From the NCBI RefSeq assembly GCF_963678635.1, contig NC_087068.1:28956318-29020317 (forward strand): 64,000 nt of DNA, written 5' to 3'. The stretch is from Symsagittifera roscoffensis. Lineage: Eukaryota > Xenacoelomorpha > Acoela > Convolutidae. The position numbers and the translations under genes were made by a program. Shown here in pieces: positions 36,891-46,010 of this stretch. Position 1 is the stretch's first letter. Each line of letters starts with the position of its first letter. The notes under the pieces are model-generated. The model had not been told where the DNA came from, did no database searches, and saw only the letters and a list, made by a program, of their open reading frames with translations.

Positions 36891-37805
36891 TGTGACATTC
36901 GACCAGAATGGACAAAATGCAATCTCTGCAGACTTCGAAATTTTAGCAGTAAACCTTCCGAGTTAATGATTTTGAAGGATTAACGACGTTATTCGGATGA
37001 TTAGCAGAACGGTGAAGGTCAGGATATTCCCGTATTTTAAAATTTTAAAATTTCGAAGTGATGACGTAACATTTCTGAGAAACGTCAGAAACGGCCATTT
37101 TAGCAAAAAGAACTAAGAAAAACAGAACAACTTTATCTGTGATTGCGAACAGAACGAAAATCGAAATAAAAGAGAACGACAACGAATTACAGAGAATGTT
37201 CCGAGTCGCAACTATTGTGCTGCTACAATAGTTGCAAGGCCGTTGCGAACAACGGTGAAGGGTGAAAACCAGCCTTCCGTGTTATTGTGAAATCGAACTT
37301 AAGGAGCTTGATTCGGTGGATTCACAAATCCGGAAGGGTTTCGGGACTGAAATTTTTAGCCTGTTATATGAACTTTTAGCATCCTGTCATGTCCTGACTT
37401 GAATTTAACTGATATTTGGATTAGTTTTGACAAGGATGAGGTGCTAGGAGTTGGGGGAAAGGGTTGATCCATCTTCGATGGAGATGATGATTTTTATCTA
37501 CTGAGCAAAAACAATAGTAATATAATAAGTAGTAAGTAATGTTTTTAGGAGTGACCTCGTGGTCTGGGGATACTGAGACCCAGCCATGAGCTCACTATTT
37601 GCATGTAATTAAGTTAATTTGAGCGTTCTGGTCGAAGCCGGAGAACAGTAACGTTTTTGTCGACCCGATATTGGAAAGACCACCGAAAAGTACTGGCTTG
37701 GTAGAGACGGTGAAAAGCATGCAAAGCTCTGTTTAGACGCTAGCCAGTCGTCTTAAGACTTAGTTTTGTTATCCGTCGATATGTATCTTCCGGGCGAATG
37801 TTACA
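36891..37805 (+). repeat. 3' LTR
   Basis: 915 bp, identical to the 5' LTR except for two substitutions near 37755 and 37771. Contains the AATAAA (37165-37170) and the triple hairpin (37208-37337). Confidence 0.98.
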
Positions 37806-38311
37806 CAAGTGTGAAAAATCATTGCTGCGTGCATTGCGAAATTATTTTCGTTGTTTTCTATTAGGCTGTTCAAAGTTCTTTTGAGGGTTTCAATGAAGTT
37901 ATAACCAACTTTATTTTTTGACAAGATCATAAAGATCGGTTTCCAGTGGACCACTTCGGTGTATATTTTCCTGGTGGTTTCTATGAGTTCTGGACAGGGG
38001 TTTGACCATGGGTCTTGTATTGATCTAGGTTCTATAGTGGAAGACTCTCCTGAGTTTTGTGAGTGTGGGGCAGTGGAAGGGTGCATTTGGGGGAGCGTGG
38101 TTGTAGCTAGGGCTGGGGGATTGCATTCATGCTTGTCGTTAGCTGAATGAAATTGGGTGGTGCAGCGATGACAACTGAAATCGTCATAGTGATCACTGCT
38201 GCGGGCTAGGCCGCTGCATTTTACATGCATGCAGCCTGGGCATGTGAAGCACCAAACGCCTCCGCCTCGCAGGCTGCTTTTACAAATAAGGCAGTGTGTT
38301 TGAGTAGCCAT
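37806..38311 (-). pseudogene. N-terminal part of the split retroelement (zinc finger)
   Basis: Minus-strand ORF from ATG at 38311. It begins MATQTHCLICKSSL with a Cys/His pattern (CLIC ... WCFTCPGC.HVKCSG ... FSCHRC) resembling a PHD-type or related treble-clef finger, followed by a disordered Ser/Pro/Thr region. It then has a helical segment (ETLKRTLNSLIENN ... AAMIFHT) that is cut by the 3' LTR at 37805. Its continuation is at 13229 on the other side of the giant element: the 13229-side peptide (KTKSEIDGSLSKTIARRLKQW) is the next expected part in this RT family. The tail reading into the LTR (VTFARKIHIDG) is LTR sequence, not native protein. Confidence 0.8.
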
Positions 38312-38979
38312 TTTAGGAAGGACGGCGGTGTCAAGTTAGCGAGAGAATTTATAGAATAAACTTGCAAGAAAATTTGTAAAGAAATCATTACCGTAGAACA
38401 AGAAATTGATGCCATCACGGCAGAGCCTTTGAGGGTGTTAGATTTAGGTTGAGGTTAGGCGAAACAATAAGTGTATGGGGGTGTACAAATCTAATTATCA
38501 AATTAAATAGCACATGATTATGTCAGGATTACAAATAAACTTTAATTCGAGATCGCAAAATCAACGAAAAACTGCGAACTTGAAGTTCCATTTTGAGAAA
38601 CACTAAGTAATTGATCTTTCTATCACAAATTAAGAAATAAATTAGACAAACAAAAACAAATTCCTAAAATCTGGAAAAAAAAACGGCTGCACCTGGTTTG
38701 TCCTAAAAACTAACTGATACCTTGGAACTCCCCTCACTCAATCATTCGCGTGAAACTAAGGTTGATGAAAAGAGAAGTAACACAAAACAAATTGACAAAA
38801 GAATAAATTACAAATGCAGTTTTAGATTTTCGTAGCGTAACAATAAAAGCAATTTACGATAAGATAAATTATCGTTGAATAAATCTCCAGCGCCAATGGG
38901 AATACAAGCTTTTTGACTTCAACAGGGTAAGCTTGCTATCGGAACACACCTCCAATTAGTAATAAAAATAAAAGTATAA
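38312..38979. other. AT-rich DNA, nothing recognised
   Basis: Contains the probable 5' UTR or flank of the split retroelement (to about 38460) and then unassigned sequence. No gene supported. Confidence 0.5.
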
Positions 38980-39079
38980 TACACAACCAGTTTCCATCAT
39001 TCCTCAAAAAAGCATATATCGTCCTTGTCTTCAAAAAAGGTAAAACACATATTGCATCGAATTATAGGCCTATTTGTGT
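38980..39079 (+). pseudogene. LINE RT relic, left fragment (split by hAT)
   Basis: Reads IVLVFKKGKTHIASNYRPICV, the RT motif normally seen as FKKG...NYRPIS. The frame continues at 45358 (AKTLSKFFERL) after removal of the hAT element and one copy of its 8-bp target duplication, so the two pieces were once contiguous. Confidence 0.85.
39072..39079. repeat. hAT target-site duplication, left copy
   Basis: ATTTGTGT, repeated exactly at 45350-45357; eight bases is the standard hAT duplication length. Confidence 0.9.
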
Positions 39080-39381
39080 CAAGGTTTACGAAAACTCTGA
39101 AGCGTAGCTACTCGAAACTCGAAACCAACCATTACTCGACTCTGAAAACTCGTCGAGTCTTTTCCCAAGTACTCGAACTCGCCCTTCAAATACTCGAATG
39201 TAAAAAACCATCATCCGTTATCTCTTCTCTTGACTCTTAGAGGTAATTTTTATGCTGAATTCGAAAATTATCTTCTCCTAGGGTAACTTCTATGCTGAAT
39301 TTTTCGGAGATCACGATGAAAACAATTGTAACAAGAAAATCAAATTGGAGAAACGTATAACACAAAGTATTAAAAACACAG

Positions 39382-39476
39382 AGGGACTGTTCTTGTGTAG
39401 AAACACGTTTCGGGCGTGGGTTCTCGGCGACATACGGGTCTGCAAATGGTTCCTACTCAGTCGCCCGAAGGAGAAC
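39382..39476 (-). other. Three-way-junction hairpin at left edge of Penelope-like element
   Basis: GACTGTTCT pairs with AGAACAGTC (9 bp) at the outside. CGGGCG/CGCCCG forms a second stem, followed on the minus strand by GAAAC and a small GTGT-TTCT-ACAC hairpin. The layout recalls a hammerhead with the CUGANGA strand lost or replaced, but catalysis cannot be claimed. Confidence 0.45.
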
Positions 39477-39504
39477 AGTCGTCCGCCTGACTTAAGGTTC
39501 TTCA

Positions 39505-39722
39505 CAACATTCTTAACAGTTGTAAATTCAAACAAACGTTTTCGCTCATTTTTGTGTATCTTCAGGTTTTAAAACTCTAAACTATCTGTACAAAATGATC
39601 AAAGATCATAAAAAGCGTCATAGATCATAAAAAGTGTCATTTTTACAATTTCGTTTTGTCGCTAATTTTCATGCTAACATGTAAATTATTTCAAAATTTT
39701 TTTAAATTTTTCCTGAATTCGA
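39505..39722 (-). repeat. Inverted partial copy of the Penelope-like pseudo-LTR
   Basis: Reverse complement of much of 39724-40077 with internal deletions (shares AACGTTTTCGC, CTTCAGGTTTTAAAACTCTA and GCTAACATGTAAATTATTTC in inverted form). Penelope-like elements often carry such inverted end copies. Confidence 0.8.
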
Positions 39723-39723
39723 A

Positions 39724-40077
39724 GCTATAGTTCCAGAATCGAAAAATTCTGGCTAAAACAAAAATTTTTGAAATAACTTACATGTTAGCATGAAATTTAG
39801 CGACGAAACGAAATTGTAAAAACAAAAAAGGTGATAACTCTCAGAAATTTGAGACAAAATTTTAAAATTGTTACATAAAAGTTGTTACATAATTTCATCA
39901 AAATTTGTAAAGTTTTGATTGGTTGAATTTTTCAAATTTTGAAGTAATGATGTGTATGACACTTTTTATGATCTTTGGTCATTTTGTACAGGTAGTTTAG
40001 AATTTTAAAATCTGAAGATACACAAAAATGTGCGAAAACGTTTGTTTGAAATTACAACTTTAACGCATTCTCAAAAT
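39724..40077 (+). repeat. Penelope-like pseudo-LTR, left copy
   Basis: 354 bp, direct repeat of 43750-44104. Contains CTGAAGA (40012-40018), a small stem-loop and GAAAACG, a hammerhead-like core found in the pseudo-LTRs of Penelope-like elements. Stem II is weakened in this copy (TACAC against GTGCG). Confidence 0.88.
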
Positions 40078-40299
40078 ATTTAGATTTAAAATTTTGAAAC
40101 ACTACGGCGTTGAGCCAATTCTCAATTACAGTCTCTCCTACAAGGAGACGTAATTTAAATTTTTTTTCTTTCCCTTGTTTTAGTGGAGAAGTCCTTTTAG
40201 AAGAAAAATCTTTTTGTTTTTTAACATGTTAGAATTGAAATGGTCTACATTGTAGCAGCTAGCTCCCTCTACCACATCCTGAAATAACTTAGCAACCCG

Positions 40300-40869
40300 G
40301 AAAAAGAACAATTTCCGCCCAAAATTTTGGCTATTCCGGGACTTTATTTAAGCCCGAACACCTTGAACCCACAGAAGAACCTCGCAAGCCTACTCTGCAG
40401 GGCACCTCTAGCAGAAAAACGTCAAGTGGTGGTGTGGCACGACATCATCAATAATTCTATCAACAGCCACCGCACAAACAATTACAGAGCTTGCACTGCA
40501 GAGGAAATGACAGAAATCCTGAATTGTATACTGTCAGAGAAACGGTACGCCAGATATCAGGAACCAGCTGATCAGCTCGGGTTTTCTTGTCATTGCTATT
40601 ACGAAGTGTCTCATTTCAAAGAGGAAGAGAAAACGGAGCTGGTCAACGAATAGCAGGCGCTGCACCAGGACGTCCAGCTGGAGCTAAAGACTTTGCGGAT
40701 TGTGTTCGAATACCAAGACAACCTGCCAGCTGTTTTGTCCAAGCTTCGTTCAAACACGAAAAAGAAATCTCAATCGAGAAGGAGGGCGGAGAAAAGAAGA
40801 CTGGTGAACAGAGGCGAGGAAACTGCTGGTCCGACTGACGAGGAGGCTTCAACGGAGAGGGTGAGTTAA
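40300..40869 (+). pseudogene. Penelope-like N-terminal domain
   Basis: Frame from about 40300 through TAG at 40651-40653 and on to TAA at 40867-40869. The frame after the TAG (LELKTLRIVFEYQDNLPAVL then a Lys/Arg-rich tail) is clearly the same protein, so the TAG is a nonsense lesion. The block VVVWHDIINNSINSHRTNNYR is typical of the N-terminal part of some Penelope-like proteins. The end GAGAGG/GTGAGT looks like a splice donor, so an intron before the next block is possible. Confidence 0.7.
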
Positions 40870-40915
40870 ACTTGTGTTATTTGTGTTGCTTTGTTTCACG
40901 TGAGGGTTATTCCTC

Positions 40916-41954
40916 GTGGCCTGCAAACCAATGAGCACAGTTGTACTCCCACCTCCAATTTTAATTTGGACTTTAAAAAACAAACTCATTTGGAAAGTAG
41001 TCCGTGACTATGCGTCCATATATGTTAAATTTATCAACTGTCACCAACGTGTTAAGTTTTTGAGAGTTTGTCTAGAAAACGACATTATACGTGATTTTTT
41101 GAGGTTCAGGGTACCGGAAAATGGGGTGTTTTCGAACCAAGCGGTACACAGTTTTCAGACAAAACTTCTAAGAACGGAGATAAACAAGGCAAAGACAGAT
41201 GAGAAAAACGTTGAAGTCAAACTAGAAAGGGCGAGAGCAGCAGTACAGAGGGGTGTAGATGAGAAGTTTTGGCCTTCGGTAATTAAATACTTAAGTCTTA
41301 GGGGACAAAGACAAACAGTAACAGTCAAAAAGACCCATCAGAAGAAGCTAGTGAAACTATCAGAAAGGCAAGACCGACCACTAGGGAAGCAAGGTTAGGG
41401 TTCGGTAAGAGCTCTTGATGATGTTGAATTACCAAATTGGGTACAACAAGTGTTGGCATTAGGGCCGAAACATCCCGTCAGGGATAAATTTAACGAGATA
41501 CACTTTCTCCCCGACATTGACATCTTTCTATCGGATCTCAAAAATTGTAAAGTCCCCGGGGAGGCCTTATGTGAGATCAAAGCTGCGGCAAAAACCTATG
41601 CTAAAAGGGTAAAACAAACACCATATGACAAAAGCGTTGAGAGGGCCCGAAAGTATCTGAAGAGTAATGGATTAGTTGCGGTACCCTATGATAAAGGCGT
41701 GGATTTTTGCGTGATGAGGAAGGAAACCTACGAGATCAAATTGTCGGAGACATTAGATTCAAATCAATTCAGCAAAAGTAAAGGAACAAGTGATGCGATT
41801 GTTTTGAGGATAGAACGAGACATCAAAAAGGAGTTGTTGGCTATGAGGAAAAAAGACGAAATAAGTGAGAATCTCTAAACATGGATGGTGTCTACTGGGG
41901 GGCAGCCCGCCAGGCTTTATGGGTTGGCGAAAGTGCATAAAGTGAATACCCCAT
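40916..41954 (+). pseudogene. Penelope-like RT upstream region
   Basis: One frame with two in-frame stops (TAG 41396-41398, TAA 41876-41878). Contains the conserved block VAVPYDKGVDFCVM, typical of the region before RT motif 1, and RLYGLAKVHKVNTPLR, the LYGLPKVHK motif of Penelope RTs. It is then broken by the SINE. Confidence 0.85.
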
Positions 41955-41967
41955 TAAGACTGGTCCT
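41955..41967. repeat. SINE target-site duplication, left copy
   Basis: TAAGACTGGTCCT; the right copy TAAGACCGGTCCT is at 42167-42179 (12 of 13 identical). Confidence 0.9.
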
Positions 41968-42166
41968 TTTTTTTATTTGCCCCCGGCCTGCTCAGTGCAG
42001 GACCAACCGTGGGGGAGGGGGAGATGTCATCCATTTTGCCGCAGCCGGTCCCACCTTGAGGAGGCGGATGACACTGGGACCCCTCCAGCCGTGACCGAAG
42101 CGGGATTCGAACGCATGACCCTCGTGTTAAGAGAGATGTGCCTAACCCACTTGACCACGACTGCTC
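41968..42166 (-). mobile_element. tRNA-derived SINE
   Basis: On the minus strand it starts GAGCAGTCGTGG with an A-box-like TGGTCAAGTGGG, then a TTAACAC anticodon-loop-like stretch and a perfect B box GTTCGAATCCC. An unrelated body follows, ending in an A-run (T-run at 41968-41975 on the plus strand). The 13-bp target duplication and tail orientation agree. The anticodon-like AAC hints at a valine tRNA origin (tentative). It interrupts the RT of the Penelope-like element and is therefore the youngest layer of this nest. Confidence 0.92.
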
Positions 42167-42179
42167 TAAGACCGGTCCT

Positions 42180-43092
42180 CTCCTTGCCTGGTAGCTCTTA
42201 TTATAACTTGAACAAGGTTTTTGCAAAACTTTTTGAAAAAATTGAGAGCGCAAACATCAAAACCAACTCATTAGATGCGAGAGAAATCTTAGAGAGCACT
42301 AATCTTGAGCCCAATGAAAATTTGATATCTCTAGATGTGAAGAGTTTGTATACAAATGTTCCACTGAGAGAAGCAATAGAAATAGCTCTGAGAAAACTGT
42401 ATGAGCAAGATGAACCAACATCAATTGCTAGGAAAACCAAGAAGAGACCGTTGAACATGGCTGTTAGTCAAGTCCATTTCAAGTGCAATGAAACATGGTA
42501 CGTTCAGAAAAATGGTTTGGCAATGAGGGCATCTCTTGCCGTTATTTTAGCAAATCTTTGGCTAAAGCAGTACAAAACTGCACTCTCGAGGGATATTCCC
42601 GAAACTTTTTTGCCCGAGAATGATCTTAATGGAATATGTTCTGAGTGCAATAAAAAAGTCACGTACAGGTCAAAAGGTGTAGAATGTGAATGCTGTTTGA
42701 ACTGGTATCACGTAAAATGCGGTGATATATCAGATGATGAGTATCGAAATATAAGTGAAACTGTCTGGTACGGTAAAAAATGCATCGCAATAAGAGAGAA
42801 AAATAAGTCAGTGCAGCAAGCTAAGTTATTTCTCCGTTACGTTGACGATATAGTGATAACAGTGAAGGGTGATCCTGAAAAAGTGCTACGGGCTTTGAAC
42901 TTACTACATCCATATTTACAGTTCACAAGAGAGACACCAAACACAAACGGAAACTTGGCATTTTTGGATTTACAAATTAGTATTGACAAAAGCAGGAAAA
43001 TTAACTGTGGGTGGTTTCAAAAACCAACAGATACAGGTACACTACTAAATTTTAGAAGCTGCGCCCCTTCAGTACAAGAGAAGTGTGATTGA
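42180..43092 (+). pseudogene. Penelope-like RT core with internal PHD-like finger
   Basis: Contains SLDVKSLYTNVPLREAI (palm motif A equivalent), QKNGLAMRASLAVILANLW (motif B, with R where G is usual) and RYVDDIVI (catalytic motif C, 42835-42858). Between motifs B and C a Cys/His cluster is inserted (42637-42783): CSEC, CECC, WYHVKC and a final WYGKKC that has lost one Cys. The frame shifts around 43063-43070 (GCGCCCC), after which the protein continues in another frame. Confidence 0.88.
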
Positions 43093-43756
43093 AGGAACTG
43101 TTCACCGGGTTTTCCGCAGTACGTCAACATGGGAAGAATATGATCAAGCTATGAAAATCAACCGTGAGCAGTGGCTGGATAACCAAAATCATCCAGTAAG
43201 TTGGTCGTCGCGGGTTGCATCCCGTGCCCTCAAAAAGATCATCAGGGAGGGCAAATACAAAAAGAAAATGGCTGAGAAAAAGAAGCCCTGTGAGTATAGC
43301 AATGATTCACGACCCATCTTGATGGTCCAATATAGGGGGAATCACAGTCAGATATAAGCAAAAAAAAATGCGCGATATCATCAATGCGCAGATAATATTC
43401 ACGACGAGGAAAATGAAAACTTGTATGTCCTCTCTAAAATCCTCTTTTTCCAGTGAATTGAAATCAAAAGTGGTGTACAGACTTGAATGTTGTGGGTGCA
43501 AATCCATCTATGTTGGCCAGACGGTCCGACATCTCACCACAAGGATTGAGGAACACCGAAAAGAGGATACCCCAGTTGGACAGCATATAAGGTGGTAGTG
43601 AGAGTGGTAAAGTCTGAGTTTAAATGGAAAAAAACCGACCAGGCGTCCAGCAGCATCATGTTACTTACATAAGACGCGCTGCATATTAGGAAAAAGAGAC
43701 CGGCAATCAATACGCGCGATGAGTTTAGAAGTAGGGAGCTGACACTAAGGCTATAG
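43085..43756 (+). pseudogene. Penelope-like connector and GIY-YIG endonuclease
   Basis: First block to TAA at 43355-43357, then VVYRLECCGCKSIYVGQTVRHLTTRIEEH (43468-43554), the GIY-YIG signature with downstream Arg and Glu-His residues. A frameshift near 43595 and a stop follow, then LHIRKKRPAINTRDEFRSREL up to TAG at 43754-43756, the usual C-terminal end of these nucleases. Cleaves target DNA to prime reverse transcription. Confidence 0.88.
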
Positions 43757-44104
43757 TTCTAGAATCGAAAAATTCTGGCTAAAACAAAAAATTTCGAAAT
43801 AACTTACATGTTAGCATAAAAATTAGCGACAAAACGAAAATTTTAAAACAAAAAAGGTGATAATTCTCAGAAAATTGTGACAAAATGTTTACAATTGTTA
43901 CATAATAGTTGTTACATAATTTCAGTAATATTTGTAAAGTTTTGATTGGTTGAATTTTTTTAAATTTTGAAATAATGATGTGTATGACACTTTTTATGAT
44001 CTTTGATCATTTGTACAGATAGTTTAGAGTTTTAAAACCTGAAGATGCACAAAAATGTGCGAAAACGTTTATTTGAATTTACAACTTTAACGTATTCTCA
44101 AAAT
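43750..44104 (+). repeat. Penelope-like pseudo-LTR, right copy, with hammerhead-like core
   Basis: 355 bp. CTGAAGA (44039-44045), stem GCAC/GTGC (44047-44050, 44057-44060), GAAA (44061-44064), then ACGTT/AACGT (44065-44069, 44089-44093) as a candidate stem III. Hammerhead ribozymes are known from pseudo-LTRs of Penelope-like elements. One surplus A after GAAA and poor stem I pairing mean that this may be inactive. Confidence 0.8.
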
Positions 44105-44373
44105 TCTTAACAGTTACAGCATCAGTTGGCTTTGACTTTCTCATGAATGCCGCAAATAACAAGGGAGTTAGCGCATATTCTTCTTCAGATTCAGAATTGG
44201 ATGATTATCATCCTCAGCTCCATCTTTTTCAGGCTCAGTTTCATAGATAAATTTATTGGCTATTGGCTATTAAATTGACGATGTGAGCCAGGCATGGCAT
44301 GTGGAGTGTGCCTACCACCTGTGCAACTCTTTAAACATCGGACTCGCAATCCAAAACCATGATGGAAAGGTCG

Positions 44374-44548
44374 TCAAAAGAAGGCCAAACGTGGCAAGTC
44401 TTTCTTCAAAAAGGCGCTGGATTTGTTCATGTCCCTATGGCGTATCGATGGGGATTAATCCAAGACAAAACCTGCCTTTGCCTTCCATTGCATTCAAATA
44501 AACGCCAATGTACTTGGCGTTACCTACGGCAGACCACTTGTCAAAACT
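44374..44548 (-). pseudogene. hAT transposase fragment (catalytic-domain start)
   Basis: Minus-strand frame reads SFDKWSAVGNAKYIGVYLNA, the pattern around the first catalytic acid of hAT transposases (xxDKWtsvxNxxYiGi), and runs on to a TGA at 44376-44374. It lies downstream of the BED-like fragment on the same strand. Confidence 0.75.
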
Positions 44549-44707
44549 CAATACAGGCAAAAAGAAGTTGGTCTATTCGATAAGGTAACGCGAATTTGTT
44601 CAACAAGAGCATTGTATTCCGTATTCATTAAGGTGCTTACCGTGTCACGAGTTACAGTGTATCCAAGCAGGCGCTATGTCTTTTTGATAATCGGATCATT
44701 CACAAAC

Positions 44708-44996
44708 TTATATAGACAAATTGGACACATACATGAATTGGGCAGTATGACTTATACCCTTCTCTTCTTTTTCCGTGCAGTTTTCAGACAAAAACACCGT
44801 TGTTATAGAGGACTGCATCGAACCCACAGGAGCGCGTTTTTTGCAAGTTTGTAAACGATTTTTGAGTGATGTTATTTTGACGTCTGTTGCTTTGTTCACG
44901 ACTTTACAATGAACACATTGTCTCAACTTCGGTTAAGTCACATACACCACCAAAAAGTCACTGTATATTGCGGATTTAAGTGTAGTTTCCTTCTTT
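44708..44996 (-). pseudogene. hAT transposase N-terminus with BED-type finger
   Basis: CVHCKVVNKATDVKITSLKNRLQTCKK resembles a BED zinc finger (C-X2-C then a late Cys), the usual DNA-binding domain of hAT transposases. Upstream stops show decay. Confidence 0.6.
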
Positions 44997-45349
44997 CACT
45001 GTATTTTGGGTATCTTCGGACGGCAAGGAACTTGAATTTCCCGGTCCGTTTCGGACTCTGACATTTCTTTTCATAAAAATAAAAAAAATTTAATAAAAAA
45101 ATAATTAAAAAAATTGTAACTCTTTATAAAAATAAAAGTCGAATTCTAAAAAAAAATCAGATTGAGCTGAAAGCTAAAAGAAACACTCAGATACGTTTCA
45201 AAACTCGTAAAAACTCAAAAAAATACTCGTCGCCTTTAAATACTCAAAATCGGACACTTGAAGTTAGGAATATAATACTCAAACTCGAACTCGAATTAGC
45301 AATTATTCGAATTCGACCCGAGTACTCGGTAATCGACTCGTAAACCCTG

Positions 45350-45357
45350 ATTTGTGT
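45350..45357. repeat. hAT target-site duplication, right copy
   Basis: ATTTGTGT, identical to 39072-39079. Confidence 0.9.
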
Positions 45358-46010
45358 GGCAAAAACACTTTCAAAGTTTTTTGAACGCTTGCCTGTAAAC
45401 CAAATTATGGAATATCTCAAACAATTTGTTATTAAACGTTTCCCAATTTGAATTTCAGGAGAAGCAAGTCTGCAACTGATGAAGTTATCATTTTCACCAA
45501 AATTGTTTTCGAAAACATGGATCAATCAAGAAAAAAAGGCACTTCTTTTAGATCTTGCTACCGCTTTCAATTCTATTTCTCATAAAATTTCTTAGAAAAA
45601 ATTAAAATGTATGGTTTCTCTAAAATGCATCAAACCACCCAAACGAGTTTTTAAGAGACCGTAAAAAATAAGTAAAGCTTTAAAATCATTCGTCTGACTG
45701 GAAAACACTTAATTGTGGCGTTCCACAAGTTACTATTTTGGAATCATCAATTTTCATTTTTCATGTTAATGAAGTTTAAGGTCTTACCAGCCGAACTTTT
45801 CATTACCCAGCATAGCTTGACTAGAATGTTCGATATGATAAAAAAATGTTACGAAAAATGAAATTGGTAGGCAGTTCATCTTTAACAGAGTATCTAGGAA
45901 TCTAAACGAACAGAACAAAACAGATTCCTAAAAACAAATTGGTGAAAAAATTCTGTAGGAATATTTGTAATAAATGGAACAATTTAAACGTAAAGCTGAG
46001 AACAGATAAT
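45358..46010 (+). pseudogene. LINE RT relic, right fragment
   Basis: Continues the split RT: AKTLSKFFERLPVNQIMEYLKQF, ALLLDLATAFNSISH (motif A, normally DLSKAFDSISH), then GVPQVTILESSIFIF (motif B) and YLGI near 45890, in drifting frames. Many stops; dead. Its end is included in the following tandem duplication. Confidence 0.82.

Larger units (their letters stand above)
13230..37805 (+). mobile_element. Giant Ty3/Gypsy-type LTR retrotransposon, 24,576 bp, with macro and SGNH hydrolase ORFs
   Basis: Bounded by 915-bp LTRs (13230-14144 and 36891-37805) that start TGTGACATTCG and end CGAATGTTACA and differ at two positions only. Internal order: 3-kb leader, gag-protease, RT-RNase H-integrase, ORF3, macro-domain ORF4, a spacer with splice-like signals, ORF5 (SGNH hydrolase), ORF6, ORF7, 3' UTR and purine tract. 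RT-RH-INT order and the chromodomain-free GPY/F integrase tail place it in Ty3/Gypsy. Typical members are 5-10 kb, so this is two to five times the usual length. The internal sequence is visibly richer in G and C than its surroundings. It is inserted in antisense orientation inside another retroelement. The flanking five bases (AATAA and CAAGT) do not match, so I see no target-site duplication. Confidence 0.97.
39724..44104 (+). mobile_element. Penelope-like retroelement (degenerate), GIY-YIG type
   Basis: Two direct pseudo-LTRs flank broken coding blocks. An N-terminal domain lies at 40300-40869 (VVVWHDIINNSINSH). A linker follows at 40916-41954. RT lies at 41885-43092 (NLISLDVKSLYTNVP, GLAMRASLAVILANL, LRYVDDIVI), then a connector (43085-43357), and a C-terminal GIY-YIG endonuclease at 43368-43756. 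GIY-YIG after the RT is the canonical Penelope layout. A SINE interrupts the RT at 41968-42166. It lies inside a hAT transposon. Confidence 0.92.
39080..45349 (-). mobile_element. hAT DNA transposon (defective), hosting a Penelope-like element
   Basis: The ends are CAAGGTTTACGA (39080) and, inverted, CAGGGTTTACGA (45349), with an 8-bp target duplication ATTTGTGT. CAGGGTT-type termini and 8-bp duplications define hAT elements. Sub-terminal CTCGAA-type short repeats occur at both ends (39100-39200, 45190-45330). Pieces of a minus-strand transposase remain at 44374-44548 and 44708-44996. Only about 250 bp separate the left end from the inserted Penelope-like element, so much of the transposase is missing. 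It inserted into a LINE RT. Confidence 0.88.

Noticed and set aside
41968-42166. Functional tRNA gene
   Set aside because: Only the A and B box and a loop-like segment match. The acceptor stem does not fold, and a long body, tail and target duplication show a SINE.
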